A stretch of 64,000 nt of DNA from positions 1,364,001 through 1,428,000 of the forward strand of contig NZ_QYUO01000001.1 of assembly GCF_003591035.1 (NCBI RefSeq), written 5' to 3'. Shown here piece by piece: positions 1 through 10,900 of this stretch (position 1 is its first letter; every line of letters begins with the position of its first letter). The translations under genes and the position numbers were made by a program. The notes under the pieces are model-generated. The model ran no database searches. It worked only from the letters and a program-made list of their open reading frames with translations, and was not told where the DNA came from. The stretch comes from Noviherbaspirillum saxi. GTDB lineage: Bacteria > Pseudomonadota > Gammaproteobacteria > Burkholderiales > Burkholderiaceae_D.

Positions 1-884
1 TGCGTTACAACGGTCAGATCATGTTTCCCATCGTGACCACGTATTCGGAAAAAGCCTTTGGCGGCGACTTCGATTCGCCGGCCGATTACCTTGATCCCTT
101 CATCGAGGATCAATTCCGGAAGGACGGCAACTGGGCGATCTATCCGCTCAATCGCTACCGTTTCGATACCCTGAATTACTTTGCCAAATCACCCAATCCC
201 GCGCCGCCATCGGCGGATAACTGGCTGGGTACGGACGACCGCGGGCGCGACGTGTTTGCCCGCTTGCTATACGGTTTCCGGGTATCGGTGCTGTTCGGCA
301 TGGCGTTGACCATTACGGGAGTCATACTCGGCCTGGTCACCGGTGCGATTCAGGGTTACTTTGCTGGCAAGACGGACCTGTTCTTCCAGCGCTTCATGGA
401 AATCTGGGGTTCGATGCCCGAGCTTTATCTGCTCATCATCTTCGCTTCCATTTTCGAGCCGGGGCTGGGGCTGCTGCTGATCCTGCTTTCCTTATTCGGA
501 TGGATGGGATTGTCCGACTATGTACGGGCCGATTTTCTGCGCAACCGCAACCTGGAATATGTGCAGGCGGCGCGCGCACTCGGTTTGTCGAACGGCCAGA
601 TCATCTGGCGACATGTACTGCCCAACAGCATGACGCCTGTCGTCACCTTTTTGCCTTTCCGCATGAGCGCTGCCGTTCTGGCATTGACCAGTCTCGATTT
701 TCTGGGGCTGGGTGTGCCGCCGTCGACGCCCAGCCTTGGCGAATTACTCGCTCAGGGAAAGAACAATCTCGACGCCTGGTGGATCGCCGTGTCGACCTTT
801 GTGGTGCTCACCATGACCCTGCTGCTGTTGACCAATATCGGCGATGCCTTGCGCAATGCCCTCGACGTGCGGAGGAAGGCATGA
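1..884 (+). CDS. yejE: Peptide ABC transporter inner-membrane permease, YejE-like (5' truncated by window)
   Basis: This is the second permease of a Yej-type ABC importer for oligopeptides or microcin C-like peptides, in the inner membrane. The frame is already open at base 3, and the residues before the first ATG (21) match the interior of YejE, so the gene begins before the window. The periplasmic segment (tyrosine-rich, with WLGTDDRGRDVFARLLYG) precedes the permease core. The EAA-type loop lies around bases 560-620 (ARALGLSNGQIIWRHVLPNS), and about five hydrophobic segments follow. Its stop overlaps the start of the ATPase gene (ATGA), so the two are translationally coupled. Family and context agree; substrate is inferred from the family. 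Confidence 0.9.
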   Translation, partial: RYNGQIMFPIVTTYSEKAFGGDFDSPADYLDPFIEDQFRKDGNWAIYPLNRYRFDTLNYFAKSPNPAPPSADNWLGTDDRGRDVFARLLYGFRVSVLFGMALTITGVILGLVTGAIQGYFAGKTDLFFQRFMEIWGSMPELYLLIIFASIFEPGLGLLLILLSLFGWMGLSDYVRADFLRNRNLEYVQAARALGLSNGQIIWRHVLPNSMTPVVTFLPFRMSAAVLALTSLDFLGLGVPPSTPSLGELLAQGKNNLDAWWIAVSTFVVLTMTLLLLTNIGDALRNALDVRRKA

Positions 885-2461
885 GCCTGCTCGACGTACA
901 GAACCTGCGTGTCGGATTCGGCCCGGCCACGGTCGTCAACGATGTCAGCTTCAGCATCGCCCCCGGCGAAAAATTTGCGCTGGTGGGCGAGTCCGGTTCG
1001 GGAAAAACGGTCACATCGCTATCCATCCTCAGGCTGAATCATGATGCCGACTATGGCGGCCGTATCCGGTTTGAAGGCGAAGATCTGTTGCAAAAACCCG
1101 AGCGCACCATGCGTGCGGTACGCGGCAAGGATATCGCGATGATTTTCCAGGAGCCGATGACCGCGCTCAATCCGCTGTTCACCATCGGTAACCAGATCGC
1201 CGAAGTGCTCATGCTGCATGAAGGCATCAGCGCCAAGCTTGCCGCGCAGCGCACCGTGGAGTTGCTGGACAAGACCGGTATACCGGAGCCGCAGCGTAGG
1301 GCGCTCGCATTCCCTCACCAACTGTCCGGCGGCCAGCGCCAGCGTGCGATGATCGCCATGGCGCTCGCCTGCAAGCCCAAGCTGTTGATTGCCGACGAGC
1401 CGACCACGGCGCTCGACGTGACGATACAGGTACAGATTCTGGAGCTGCTGAACCAGTTGCAGCGTGAAGAGAACATGGCGGTGCTGATGATCACGCACGA
1501 CCTGAATCTTGTGCGGCATTTCGCCAATCGTGTCGGCGTAATGGAAAAGGGACGTTTGGTAGAGACTGCAACGACCACCGAGCTCTTTGCCAATCCGCGC
1601 GAAGAATATACTCGCAAGCTGCTTGCCAGCCATCCCACACGTATCGTCGACGATGTACGTGATGACATGATGCCGATGCTTGCGACCGACAGCCTGCGCT
1701 GCACCTTCTCGATCAAGCGCGGCATGTTCAAGAAAGTGCCGTTCGTGGCGGTCGACGGCGTCGAGGTGCAACTCAAGCCGCACGAGACGCTCGGCATCGT
1801 CGGGGAATCGGGTTCAGGCAAATCCACGTTGGGGATGGCGCTTGTACGCCTGTCCACCGCCGCCGTCAGCGGCCGCATTTCCTTCGTCGGCCATCCGATC
1901 AGCGAAATGACGAGTTCGCAGTTGCGTCCGTTGCGGGCGAAGATGCAGGTGGTTTTCCAGGATCCGTTTGCGTCGCTTTCGCCGCGCAGGACGATCGAGC
2001 AGATCGTGGGCGAAGGTTTGGCATTGCATCAGCCGCAATTGGGAAGGGATGGCTTGCGTGCAGCGGTCGCGAATGCGTTGACCGAAGTCGGTCTGGTACC
2101 GGAAATGATGTCCCGCTATCCGCACGAGTTTTCAGGCGGGCAGCGTCAGCGTATTGCGATTGCCAGGGCACTGGTCCTGAAACCGGAACTGATCCTGCTC
2201 GATGAGCCGACATCGTCGCTCGATGTCTCGGTGCAGCAGCAAGTGCTGCTGTTGCTTGCCGAATTACAGCGCAAATATGGGATTGCCTATGTATTCATCA
2301 GCCATGATCTTGCCGTCATACGTGCAATGGCGCATCGCGTGATGGTGATGAAGGACGGGAAGGTGGTTGAGAGCGGCGCGACGGATGAGGTGTTGTCGCG
2401 ACCGAAGGAGATGTATACCAAGCGTCTGCTTGCTGCTGCTACGTACTCGACGCTGGAGTGA
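881..2461 (+). CDS. yejF: Dual-domain peptide ABC transporter ATPase, YejF-like
   Basis: This 526-residue protein carries two complete ABC ATPase cassettes and would energise the YejE-containing peptide importer at the cytoplasmic face. Cassette 1 has Walker A GESGSGKT near residues 36-43, signature LSGGQRQR near 148 and Walker B LLIADEP near 168. Cassette 2 has Walker [10 protein letters not shown] near 308, signature FSGGQRQR near 417 and Walker B LILLDEP. The frame stays open upstream to base 500, but ATG 881 overlaps the yejE stop, is preceded by GGAGGAA, and begins exactly at the family N-terminus. A single polypeptide with both ATPases is typical of YejF, whereas Dpp/Opp systems split them. 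Confidence 0.93.
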   Translation: MSLLDVQNLRVGFGPATVVNDVSFSIAPGEKFALVGESGSGKTVTSLSILRLNHDADYGGRIRFEGEDLLQKPERTMRAVRGKDIAMIFQEPMTALNPLFTIGNQIAEVLMLHEGISAKLAAQRTVELLDKTGIPEPQRRALAFPHQLSGGQRQRAMIAMALACKPKLLIADEPTTALDVTIQVQILELLNQLQREENMAVLMITHDLNLVRHFANRVGVMEKGRLVETATTTELFANPREEYTRKLLASHPTRIVDDVRDDMMPMLATDSLRCTFSIKRGMFKKVPFVAVDGVEVQLKPHETLGIVGESGSGKSTLGMALVRLSTAAVSGRISFVGHPISEMTSSQLRPLRAKMQVVFQDPFASLSPRRTIEQIVGEGLALHQPQLGRDGLRAAVANALTEVGLVPEMMSRYPHEFSGGQRQRIAIARALVLKPELILLDEPTSSLDVSVQQQVLLLLAELQRKYGIAYVFISHDLAVIRAMAHRVMVMKDGKVVESGATDEVLSRPKEMYTKRLLAAATYSTLE

Positions 2462-2523
2462 TGGTGGGGGCTTCCCCGCATGGCTATCCGAATACCGCTA
2501 CGTTATTAGTTTACGCTGCATGG

Positions 2524-2866
2524 CTCCTTCCCCCCCTTGCAGGGCTATGCTATGCACAGATCTTTGCAATACATTGGATTGCTTGCATGCGGGTCATGGC
2601 CTATCAGGCATGCCACCTGCTCTCCCCCGTCATGCCCGAGAAATCGGGTATCCATACCGAGCCTGCACTTCAGCGACAACTATTCACGTAGCTGCCTTGT
2701 TCTATCGGCTGATCGATTCCCACTTTTGTGGGAATGACGAGGAGAAGCAGGGACGTGCATCAAACGCAAACAGGGGACGTAGGCAGCACGACCACCCACC
2801 CATACCCGCCTGCGAACGCATGTTGCAAAGATCTGTGCATAGCATCGCCCTAGAAGGGGGAGTGAG
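2524..2866. repeat. 343-bp intergenic element with ~45-bp terminal inverted repeats
   Basis: The gap between yejF and mltD (2462-2899) holds no gene. It is occupied by an element whose ends are long imperfect inverted repeats: 2524-2569 and 2822-2866. The inner 24 bases of each arm match perfectly (core GCTATGCACAGATCTTTGCA on the left arm). Inside lie smaller hairpins, including the perfect stem ATTCCCAC-tttt-GTGGGAAT at 2716-2735 and a related CGTCATGCCCGAG half-site near 2630. It has no coding capacity, so it resembles a MITE or a composite of dispersed palindromic repeats. It could also act as a bidirectional terminator for the two convergent genes. Confidence 0.65.
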
Positions 2867-2899
2867 TCCGACAGCGACGGTCTTTTGGCGCAGAGAGTA

Positions 2900-4417
2900 C
2901 TAGCTCTTGCTCTTCTTGTTGTTCGTCGCCGCAGTCTTCTTCGCCGGAGCGGGCGCTGCCTTGCGATAGGTGGGAGCAGGTTTTGCAGCCTGGCGGGTCG
3001 GTGCCGGAGCAGCCTTGCGCACCGCCGCTGGCGCCGGACGGAAAGGCACATTCAACTGGAGACTCGCGCCGGCATTGACCTTGTCCTGCTTCAGATTATT
3101 CCATTGCTTGATCTGCTCGACCGTCACGCGATTGCGCTGGGCGATTGATTCGAGTGAATCTTTCTTTCCTACCTTGATGTAGACACGCCGCGTATCCGGC
3201 ACATCGGGTGCCGTGATCATTGTTGCCGTGTCGACCAGCTCGGGAGCGATGTCATGTTCCGGGCCATGGTCGGATTTCGGAACAAGCACGGTCGAGCCGG
3301 CTTTCAGCAAGGTTCGCGGCGGAATATTGTTCGCTTCGCGGATCACTTCCGGTGTCGTGCCGAATCGTGATGCGATGGTCTCGATCCGCTCTTTCGCGCC
3401 GGTGACCTTGTGCGCGGTCCACGACGACAGGGCACGACCCCATTTGCCTAAGTTGGCCTTGAATTTTTCAGCGTTGCTTTGCGGCAGAAGGATCTTGGTG
3501 TCCGAACTGCCCGCGATCACCGGGCGGTTGAATTGCGGATTGAGCGCCTTGAATTCGTCGATCGACAGCTCGGCCAGTTGTGCCGCGACCTTGATATCGA
3601 TGTCGCGCGTCTTGCCGATGGTGACGAAGTAGGGCTGGTTGTCGACCTTGGGCAAGGTAATGCCGAAATCGGCGGGCGCGGCAATGATATTTTTTACCGC
3701 CTGCAGCTTGGGAACATAGTTCTTGGTTTCCAGCGGCATGTACTGCGACAGGCTGTTGAAGTCGGTTCCCTGGCCGGCGGCGCGTGCCTTGTTGATGGCA
3801 CGCTGTACCGAACCTTCGCCCCAGTTGTAGGCGGCCAGCGCGAGTTGCCAGTCGCCGAACATGCCGTACAGTCTTTCGAGATAGGTGAGGGCGGCGTCGG
3901 TCGAGGCGAGCACATTGCGGCGCTCATCCTTGAACATGCTCTGCGTCAGGTTGAAGTCGCGCCCGGTCGAAGGAATAAACTGCCACATGCCCGACGCATG
4001 CGCGGAGGAATATGCCTGCGGATTGAATGCAGACTCGATGAAAGGCAGCAGGGCCAGCTCGGTCGGCATGTTGCGCTTTTCAAGTTCCTGCACTACATGG
4101 AACAGGTAGCGCGATGCACGCGTGGTGGTACGCTGGATATAATCCGGCCGTGTGCTGTACCACTGGGTCTGGCTGACCACAAGCGGGTTGTCGAGATTGG
4201 GAATGCCGAAGCCCTTGCGGATCCGGGCCCATACATCGATCTCTTCCATTGCCAGCACTTGGGCCAGCGGGTCGTTCGGATCGTAGGCCCGCTCCATCGC
4301 GGATACCTGCGACCAGTTGTAGAGTGGAAGGGATAAATCTGCTGCCTGAGTGGCGATCGGGCCGCCGAGGAGGAGAAGCGCTGTAAATGGATATATTCTT
4401 CTTTTCAGCGGATGCAT
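2900..4417 (-). CDS. mltD: Membrane-bound lytic murein transglycosylase D with LysM domains
   Basis: A 505-residue periplasmic muramidase that would cleave the MurNAc-GlcNAc bond with formation of 1,6-anhydro ends. The N-terminus is a signal peptide (TALLLLGGPIATQA). No lipobox cysteine is visible, unlike the E. coli lipoprotein. The SLT catalytic domain includes LALLPFIESAFNPQA with the catalytic glutamate, followed by ASGMWQFIPSTGRDFNL and AYNWGEGSVQRAI. Three LysM-like segments follow (the last contains SLESIAQRNRVTVEQIKQW), then a tail rich in Ala, Pro and Lys that would be disordered or wall-binding. The gene lies downstream of gloB on the same strand with a 131-bp gap. Confidence 0.9.
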   Translation of the reverse strand: MHPLKRRIYPFTALLLLGGPIATQAADLSLPLYNWSQVSAMERAYDPNDPLAQVLAMEEIDVWARIRKGFGIPNLDNPLVVSQTQWYSTRPDYIQRTTTRASRYLFHVVQELEKRNMPTELALLPFIESAFNPQAYSSAHASGMWQFIPSTGRDFNLTQSMFKDERRNVLASTDAALTYLERLYGMFGDWQLALAAYNWGEGSVQRAINKARAAGQGTDFNSLSQYMPLETKNYVPKLQAVKNIIAAPADFGITLPKVDNQPYFVTIGKTRDIDIKVAAQLAELSIDEFKALNPQFNRPVIAGSSDTKILLPQSNAEKFKANLGKWGRALSSWTAHKVTGAKERIETIASRFGTTPEVIREANNIPPRTLLKAGSTVLVPKSDHGPEHDIAPELVDTATMITAPDVPDTRRVYIKVGKKDSLESIAQRNRVTVEQIKQWNNLKQDKVNAGASLQLNVPFRPAPAAVRKAAPAPTRQAAKPAPTYRKAAPAPAKKTAATNNKKSKS

Positions 4418-4548
4418 ATTTCCTCGCTTGCAATGGGTGTTCGGGCCAAACCTGCGCCCGGCTTAATCGACGGAGTTTACGTAATGGTGTTTTCCTGCGT
4501 CAAGATTTATCGCGCTTCAATAGCAAAAAGATAACTGCCCAGCGTGTT

Positions 4549-5322
4549 TCAACGGTAGGAATTTTTCCATTGCCTTAAGGCAGCAAACACGGCGATTGGT
4601 TCCCTACTAGAAACATATCCTGCATCCATCAACCGATCCGCGATCACCGGCTCGCGGTAACGCAGAAATGGATTTGTTTCTTTTTCGATTGCAATGGTCG
4701 ACGGTACGGTGGGCTCGCCAATATCCCGTCTGGCTTTCTCGCGCGCGATGCGTGCGGTCAATGCGGTATTGCCTGGTTCGACTTCCTGCGCAAAACGCAG
4801 GTTGGACAAGGTGTATTCATGTGCACAATACAGCTTGACGTTGTCCGGCAGAGCCGCAAGTTTTTCGAGCGACTCCACCATTTGCGCCGGCGTGCCTTCA
4901 AACAACCGGCCGCATCCGCCTGCGAACAGCGTATCTCCGCAGAACAGCCATGACTGCTCCGGCGAGTAGTAGGCGATGTGCCCACTGGTATGACCGGGAA
5001 CATCGATCACCTCGAACCTGAGATCCAGGCCGGGGACCGAAATTGTATCTCCCTGTTGCAAAGGATAGGTCATTCCGGCAATCGCTTCTTGACGCGGGCC
5101 AAAAACCGGTACGTTAAAGCGCTCCAGCAATTGCGGTACGCCGCCGACATGGTCAGCATGATGATGTGTCAGTAGAATAGCGGCAAGGGAGAGCCCCTGT
5201 GCGGCAAGGGTATCGAGGATCGGCGTGGCGTCGCCTGGGTCGACCACTGCGGCGCGAATGCCATCGTGAATCAGCCACAGATAGTTGTCCTGGAACGCGG
5301 GAACAGTCAATACACTTAACAT
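4549..5322 (-). CDS. gloB: Hydroxyacylglutathione hydrolase (glyoxalase II)
   Basis: A 257-residue metallo-beta-lactamase-fold enzyme that hydrolyses S-D-lactoylglutathione to D-lactate and glutathione, completing methylglyoxal detoxification in the cytosol. The binuclear metal motif T-H-H-H-A-D-H is at residues 52-58. Further metal and substrate motifs are [21 protein letters not shown] and YCAHEY. The ATG at 5322 gives the family N-terminus [14 protein letters not shown]; a GTG at 5334 would add four residues and overlap the divergent methyltransferase start at 5326. The pairing gloB / methyltransferase / rnhA is common in betaproteobacteria. Confidence 0.94.
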   Translation of the reverse strand: MLSVLTVPAFQDNYLWLIHDGIRAAVVDPGDATPILDTLAAQGLSLAAILLTHHHADHVGGVPQLLERFNVPVFGPRQEAIAGMTYPLQQGDTISVPGLDLRFEVIDVPGHTSGHIAYYSPEQSWLFCGDTLFAGGCGRLFEGTPAQMVESLEKLAALPDNVKLYCAHEYTLSNLRFAQEVEPGNTALTARIAREKARRDIGEPTVPSTIAIEKETNPFLRYREPVIADRLMDAGYVSSREPIAVFAALRQWKNSYR

Positions 5323-5325
5323 ACG

Positions 5326-6102
5326 ATGGATCACCGGTTACCTGAAAAGGCCATTATAGCCCTCGGTCCGTGGCTGGAGACCCCGGTGGGTAGCTACGTC
5401 CGCGCCTGGCAGCAGGAAAGCCTGGACATGTTGACCGCGGATATCTTCGGCTTCAATGCCATGCAGGTCGGCTTGCCGCAGATAAATGCCCTTCAGGCCA
5501 ATCGCATGCCCAACAAATGGCTGACCGATACCCATCTTCCCAAGGACGGCGACGGCAATGACTCTTCCCGTATCGTCGTCGTGCATGACTTCGCTGAGCT
5601 GCCCTTTGCATCGCAAAGTCTGGATCTGGTCGTGCTGCCGCATGTACTCGAATTCGCGGAAGAACCGCACCAGGTCTTGCGCGAAGTCGAGCGGGTATTG
5701 ATCCCGGAAGGGCAGGTCGTGATTTGCGGTTTCAATCCGGCAAGCCTGTGGGGCTTGCGCCAGGTCACCGGCCGCCTGACCGGCAAGCATTTTCTGCCGC
5801 AGAACGGTGAATTCATCAGCCTGCCGCGCCTGAAAGACTGGCTGAAGCTGCTCAATATGGAAGTCAATCGCGGACATTTCGGCTGCTATGCACCGCCTTG
5901 CATGACCGAAAAATGGCTGACCCGGTTTGATTTCATGGAAGAGGCGGGCGAAAGATGGTGGCCTTATCTTGGCGCCGTCTATATCGTGCAGGCCATCAAA
6001 CGCGTGCGAGGCATGCGTCTTATCGGACCGGCATGGACCAAAAAGCCGGCGCATGCGCGCCAAGGCGTGCCGGTCGCCAATCGAATTCAAAAACACAAGT
6101 AG
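5326..6102 (+). CDS. Class I SAM-dependent methyltransferase (Methyltransf_11-like)
   Basis: A 258-residue predicted methyltransferase of unknown substrate. The recognisable part is the post-I and motif II/III region, [19 protein letters not shown] followed by [22 protein letters not shown]. The glycine-rich SAM motif I is poorly conserved, which is usual for this gloB/rnhA-linked family. The ATG at 5326 lies 3 bp from the divergent gloB start, so both genes must share a very short promoter region or start within each other's leader. Its stop is 3 bp before rnhA, so the two are almost certainly co-transcribed. Confidence 0.82.
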   Translation: MDHRLPEKAIIALGPWLETPVGSYVRAWQQESLDMLTADIFGFNAMQVGLPQINALQANRMPNKWLTDTHLPKDGDGNDSSRIVVVHDFAELPFASQSLDLVVLPHVLEFAEEPHQVLREVERVLIPEGQVVICGFNPASLWGLRQVTGRLTGKHFLPQNGEFISLPRLKDWLKLLNMEVNRGHFGCYAPPCMTEKWLTRFDFMEEAGERWWPYLGAVYIVQAIKRVRGMRLIGPAWTKKPAHARQGVPVANRIQKHK

Positions 6103-6105
6103 AAC

Positions 6106-6540
6106 ATGGAAAAAGTAGAGATTTACACCGACGGCGCCTGCAAGGGAAACCCGGGGCTCGGCGGATGGGGAGCCTTGCTGATCGCGGGAAGCCACAAGAA
6201 GGAAATGTTCGGCGGCGAGCAGAATACGACCAACAACCGCATGGAGCTCAAGGCGGTCATCGAAGCGCTGTCTGCGCTCAATCGTCCCTGCGACGTGATT
6301 GTGCATACCGACAGCCAGTATGTGCAGAAAGGCATCAGCGAATGGATACATGGCTGGAAGGCACGCGGCTGGAAAACCGCTGCCAAGGCGCCCGTCAAGA
6401 ACGTTGATTTGTGGCAGGCGCTTGACGCCGCGCGCGCAACGCATACGATTGAATGGAGGTGGGTGAAAGGGCATGCGGGGCATGAAGGCAACGAGCGCGC
6501 GGACGTGCTGGCAAATATGGGCGTTGCTTCCGTGTCGTAA
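6106..6540 (+). CDS. rnhA: Ribonuclease HI
   Basis: A 144-residue RNase H1 that degrades the RNA strand of RNA-DNA hybrids in R-loops and primers. All four catalytic carboxylates are present: D9 (YTDGAC), E47 (RMELKA), D69 (HTDSQY) and D133 (ERADVLA). The assisting histidine is in [10 protein letters not shown] (H123). Length is normal for the family. It is placed directly behind the methyltransferase gene. In many relatives dnaQ follows immediately; here dnaQ is 4.5 kb away, after an RND efflux pair. Confidence 0.96.
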   Translation: MEKVEIYTDGACKGNPGLGGWGALLIAGSHKKEMFGGEQNTTNNRMELKAVIEALSALNRPCDVIVHTDSQYVQKGISEWIHGWKARGWKTAAKAPVKNVDLWQALDAARATHTIEWRWVKGHAGHEGNERADVLANMGVASVS

Positions 6541-6574
6541 CTGTTTCAATATGCTACAGTCGTTCGTTGGCAAT

Positions 6575-6609
6575 ATTTGTCATACGTCAAAGCAGGAAGT
6601 GTGACAAAT
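6575..6609. promoter_or_regulatory. Inverted repeat upstream of RND operon, candidate operator
   Basis: Two 11-bp arms, ATTTGTCATAC at 6575-6585 and GTGTGACAAAT at 6599-6609, are complementary at 10 of 11 positions with a 13-bp spacer. They lie about 145 bp upstream of the efflux adaptor start in an otherwise empty 213-bp gap. The geometry fits a dimeric repressor site, but no regulator gene is adjacent, so this is a guess from symmetry alone. Confidence 0.3.
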
Positions 6610-6753
6610 GTGCCTGAAGTTGCCTGTTGCCTTACCAGAGGCTGCCACAAGTGCAAATGAGCAAGCGGCTCGGCATCATGGATCCGACTGCGGACAGGGC
6701 GAATGGCGATAGCGCAGATTGGCGCTATCGTGTTACTGCAAAGACAAGAGTAA

Positions 6754-7947
6754 ATGAATACCCGCAGACTACTTTATCCCGTTATCGCCGCCGTCGGGAT
6801 CACGGCACTTGGCGCATATGCCTATCTTGAACAGCGCAAGCCGCATTCGGCGACAGAACAAAGCGGGACATCGTCTGCGGACAGGAACAATAATGGGGGG
6901 GCCGCAAGCGTGGCGCCAGGCGCTCCGGCGGCAGTCGATGTCGCCAAGGTTGTCACGGTTCCCCTGGTCGATGACCTGAATGCCGTTGGCAGCATCCGCT
7001 CCAACGAGTCGGTTGTCATTCGACCGGAAGTGGCGGGGCGGATTACCCGCCTCAATTTCGACGACGGACAGCAGGTCAGGAAAGGCCAGGTACTGGTCGC
7101 CTTCGATTCGACCGTCAACCAGGCCGAGGTGTTGCAAGCCAAGGCTGAACTCGGCATTGCCAAAGCCAACTTCGAGCGCAATGCCGACCTTGCCAAGCAA
7201 AACTTCATTTCCGACCGCGCCCGCGACGAATCGCAGGCCAATGTCCAGGTACTGCAGGCAAAGCTTGCACTCGCGGAAGCCAAGCTTTCCAAACTGGAAA
7301 TCAAGGCGCCGTTTTCCGGCATCGTCGGCATACGCACCGTCAGCGTCGGCGATTACGTCAAGGATGGCGCCGACCTCGTCAATCTGGAAGACATTTCCAG
7401 CGTCAAGGTGGATTTCCGCGTGCCCGAGCGTTATGCAGATCTCGTGCAAAAAGGGCAGGCTATCGAGGTCACCGTCGATGCCTTGCCCGGCAAACCCTTC
7501 AAGGCGCGCGTCGACGCCATCGATCCGCAGGTGGACAGCACCGGCCGTTCTGCACTGTTGCGCGGCCGTATCGAAAATCCTGAAGGCAGGCTCAAGCCCG
7601 GCATGTTTGCGCGTGTGCGCCTCATTCTGGCCGAACGCGACAATGCGCTGATGATTCCGGAAGAAGCGATCGTACCGCAGGCCGGCAAGGTAACTGTCTG
7701 GAAGCTGGTTGACGGCAAGGCAGTGCGTACCGAGGTCAAGACCGGACTGCGGCGTGCGGCCAAGGTCGAAATCCTTGAAGGCCTGTCGGCCGGCGATACT
7801 GTGATAACGGCTGGACAGATTCGCCTGTCAAAAGACGGCACTGCGGTGAAAATTGCGCAAGCCAACGGTCAAACCAATGGCGTTGCCGTCGAGCCGGCCA
7901 GTCAGGCGGCACGCCCGGCTGACGATCTGGTGCCGGCCAAGCGCTGA
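6754..7947 (+). CDS. RND efflux periplasmic adaptor subunit (HlyD/MexE family)
   Basis: A 397-residue membrane-fusion protein that would bridge the inner-membrane RND pump and an outer-membrane channel. The N-terminus has one membrane anchor (LLYPVIAAVGITALGAYAYL) without a lipobox. The biotinyl-lipoyl half-motifs (VRKGQVLVAFD and LEIKAPFSGIVG) bracket an alpha-hairpin rich in Ala, Lys and Glu, and a beta-barrel region follows. The C-terminal tail is low complexity. It precedes the pump gene by 11 bp and is surely co-transcribed with it. No outer-membrane factor gene accompanies the pair, so a TolC-like protein encoded elsewhere is implied. Confidence 0.9.
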   Translation: MNTRRLLYPVIAAVGITALGAYAYLEQRKPHSATEQSGTSSADRNNNGGAASVAPGAPAAVDVAKVVTVPLVDDLNAVGSIRSNESVVIRPEVAGRITRLNFDDGQQVRKGQVLVAFDSTVNQAEVLQAKAELGIAKANFERNADLAKQNFISDRARDESQANVQVLQAKLALAEAKLSKLEIKAPFSGIVGIRTVSVGDYVKDGADLVNLEDISSVKVDFRVPERYADLVQKGQAIEVTVDALPGKPFKARVDAIDPQVDSTGRSALLRGRIENPEGRLKPGMFARVRLILAERDNALMIPEEAIVPQAGKVTVWKLVDGKAVRTEVKTGLRRAAKVEILEGLSAGDTVITAGQIRLSKDGTAVKIAQANGQTNGVAVEPASQAARPADDLVPAKR

Positions 7948-7958
7948 GCGGAGCAAAC

Positions 7959-10900
7959 ATGGTCTTATCCGACATTTGTATTCGCCGCCCGGTCTTTGCG
8001 ACCGTGATGTCGCTCATCATCGTGCTGATCGGCCTTGTATGCTACAAGCGGCTGGCGGTACGCGAATATCCGAAAATCGATGAACCTGTAGTCACGGTCC
8101 AAACCCAATATCCCGGTGCCAGTTCCGAGATCGTTGAGTCGCAGGTGACCAAGCCGATGGAAGATTCGATCGCCGGTATCGACGGCATCGATGTGCTGAC
8201 CTCGATTTCACGCGCCGAGCAAAGCCAGATCACGGTGCGGTTCCGACTGGAGAAGGACCCCGACTCCGGCGCCAATGATGTGCGCGACCGGGTATCGCGA
8301 GTCCGCTCCAAACTGCCTCAATCCATAGAAGAACCGGTGATCGCCAAGGTGGAAGCGGATGCCAGTCCCATCATGTGGCTGTCGTTCTCAAGCGAGAACA
8401 TGTCGGCGCTCGATCTTACCGACATCGCAAACCGCATCGTCAAGCCCAGGTTGCAATTGCTGCCCGGCGCGGCCGACGTGCGCATCAGCGGCGAACGCAA
8501 ATATGCGATGCGGATCTGGCTCAATCGCGACAAGCTGGCTTCTTATCGCCTGACGCCTGCCGATGTCGAAGATGCATTGCGCAAGCAAAACATTGAAGTA
8601 CCCGCCGGCCGCATCGAGTCGCGGCAACGCGAATTTTCCGTGGTATCGCAAACCGATCTCGCGACCCCGGCCGAGTTCGAAAATATTATCGTGCGCTCCG
8701 TCAACGGCTATGCAGTGCGCATGCGCGACGTTGCCCGCGTCGAAGTCGGGCCGGCGCTCGAGCGTTCCTCGGTACGCTTCAACAAGAAGAATGCCGTATC
8801 GCTCGGCGTCATTCGCCAGGCCACCGCCAACCCGCTTGAACTGGCGGGCTACGTCAAGGCCGAATTGCCGAAGTTGAATGAAGAACTGGCGCCGCAGGGT
8901 GTAAGGGTCGATATCTCGGTCGACAATACCTTGTTCATCGATCGTTCCATCAATTCCGTCTACAAGACTATTGGCGAAGCCGTGGTTCTGGTGGCGATTG
9001 TCATCTTCGTTTTCCTGCGTTCCTTCCGTGCCGCGATCATTCCGCTGGTAACAATCCCGGTCTCGCTGATCGGCGCGTTTGCGGTCATGTCGATGGCCGG
9101 CTTCAGTATCAATACGCTGACCCTGCTTGCGCTGGTGCTGGCGATCGGTCTAGTGGTGGACGATGCGATCGTGGTGCTGGAAAACATTTACCGGCACATT
9201 GAAAATGGGATGAAACCCTTCGATGCGGCAATCAGGGGCGCAAAGGAAATCGGCTTTGCCGTCGTTGCCATGACGCTGACGCTTGCCGCCGTGTATGCGC
9301 CGGTAGCGTTTACTCCCGGTCGGACCGGTCGGCTGTTTGTCGAGTTTGCATTGACGCTGGCCGGCGCCGTCATCGTGTCAGGCCTGATCGCGCTGACACT
9401 GTCGCCTATGATGTGTTCGGTGCTGCTGCGGCACCAGGAGCGCCACGGCGTGCTGTACCGGGTGATCGAAAACGGCTTGAACGCCATCACCAATGGATAT
9501 CGGCGGGGGTTGACGGCCAGTCTGTCCAGCCGCTGGCTGGTGGTGCTGGCTTATCTGGTCGTGATCGGCGGTCTCGCATGGCTCGGCACCACGCTGAAGA
9601 AGGAACTGGCGCCGGTCGAAGATCGTGGCACGATCTTTACTTCGCTGACCGGTCCCGATGGCGCGTCGCTCCAATACACTGAAAAATACGCCAATCGCCT
9701 GGAAAAAATCGCCGACGAAACCAAGGAAATCGATCGCATTTTCATCATCGCGGGCAATCCGACGGTGGAGCGAGGCATCGCGATTTTCCGTACCGTCGAC
9801 TGGTCGCAACGCGATCGTTCGACGCTGGACATGATCAAGGAAATGCAGCCGAAAATGGCGGGCGTGCCCGGCGTGCTGGCGTCGCCGAATGCGCCGCCAT
9901 CGCTCGGCCAGTCGATTCGCGAGCGCCCGGTTAATCTGGTGGTGATGACCAATGCCTCCTACGAGGATTTGCAGGGCGTCGTGCAGCGCATTGTCACGGA
10001 AGCCAGCAAGAATCCGGGCCTGGTCAATATCGATACCGACCTGCGCCTGAACAAGCCGCAAGTCAATGTGGAAGTCGACCGCGACAAGGCTGCGGATGCC
10101 GGAGTGCAGATCGAGACTGTCGGCCGGACGCTGGAAACCATGCTGGGTGGACGCAATGTCACGCGCTTCAAGAAGGGCGGCGACCAGTACGATGTCATCG
10201 TGCAAATTCAGAATGGCGAACGCGATGCGCCGGATGACATCAACAATATCTTTGTGCGCGGTACCGGCAAGAACGGTGCACCCGACCAGATGATTCCGCT
10301 GTCGAGCCTGTTGAAGGTCCGCGAAACCGTCGCGCCGCGCGAACTCAACCACTTCGGCCAGCGCCGCGCGGTCGTCATTTCAGCCAACCTTGCCAACGGC
10401 TACACCCAGGGCGAGGCGATCGACTTCATGGAAGAAACCGCCAAGGCCATCATCAAGCCCGGCTATGCGACCGACTTGTCCGGTTCGTCGCGCGAGTTCC
10501 GTGCCGCCAGCGGCAGCCTCGCGCTGACCTTCGTACTGGCGCTGGCGTTCATCTATCTGGTGCTCGCCGCGCAATTCGAAAGCTTCATCGACCCCTTCGT
10601 CATCATGCTGACCGTGCCGCTCTCGATGGCGGGCGCATTGGCTGCGCTGAAGTGGACCGGTGGCACCTTGAACGTGTACAGCCAGATCGGCCTGATCACG
10701 CTGGTCGGGTTGATTACCAAGCACGGCATCCTGATTGTGGAATTCACCAATCAGTTGCGTGAAGAAGGCAAGCCCATGCACGAAGCCATCGTTGAAGCCG
10801 CCGTACTACGCCTGCGCCCGATTCTGATGACAACCGGCGCCATGGTGCTCGGCGCCATGCCGCTCGCTCTGGCGACCGGCGCCGGTGCGGAATCGCGCAT

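Noticed and set aside
5338..6573. A 411-codon open frame on the minus strand
   Set aside because: It lies antisense to the methyltransferase and rnhA, both of which have clear motifs.
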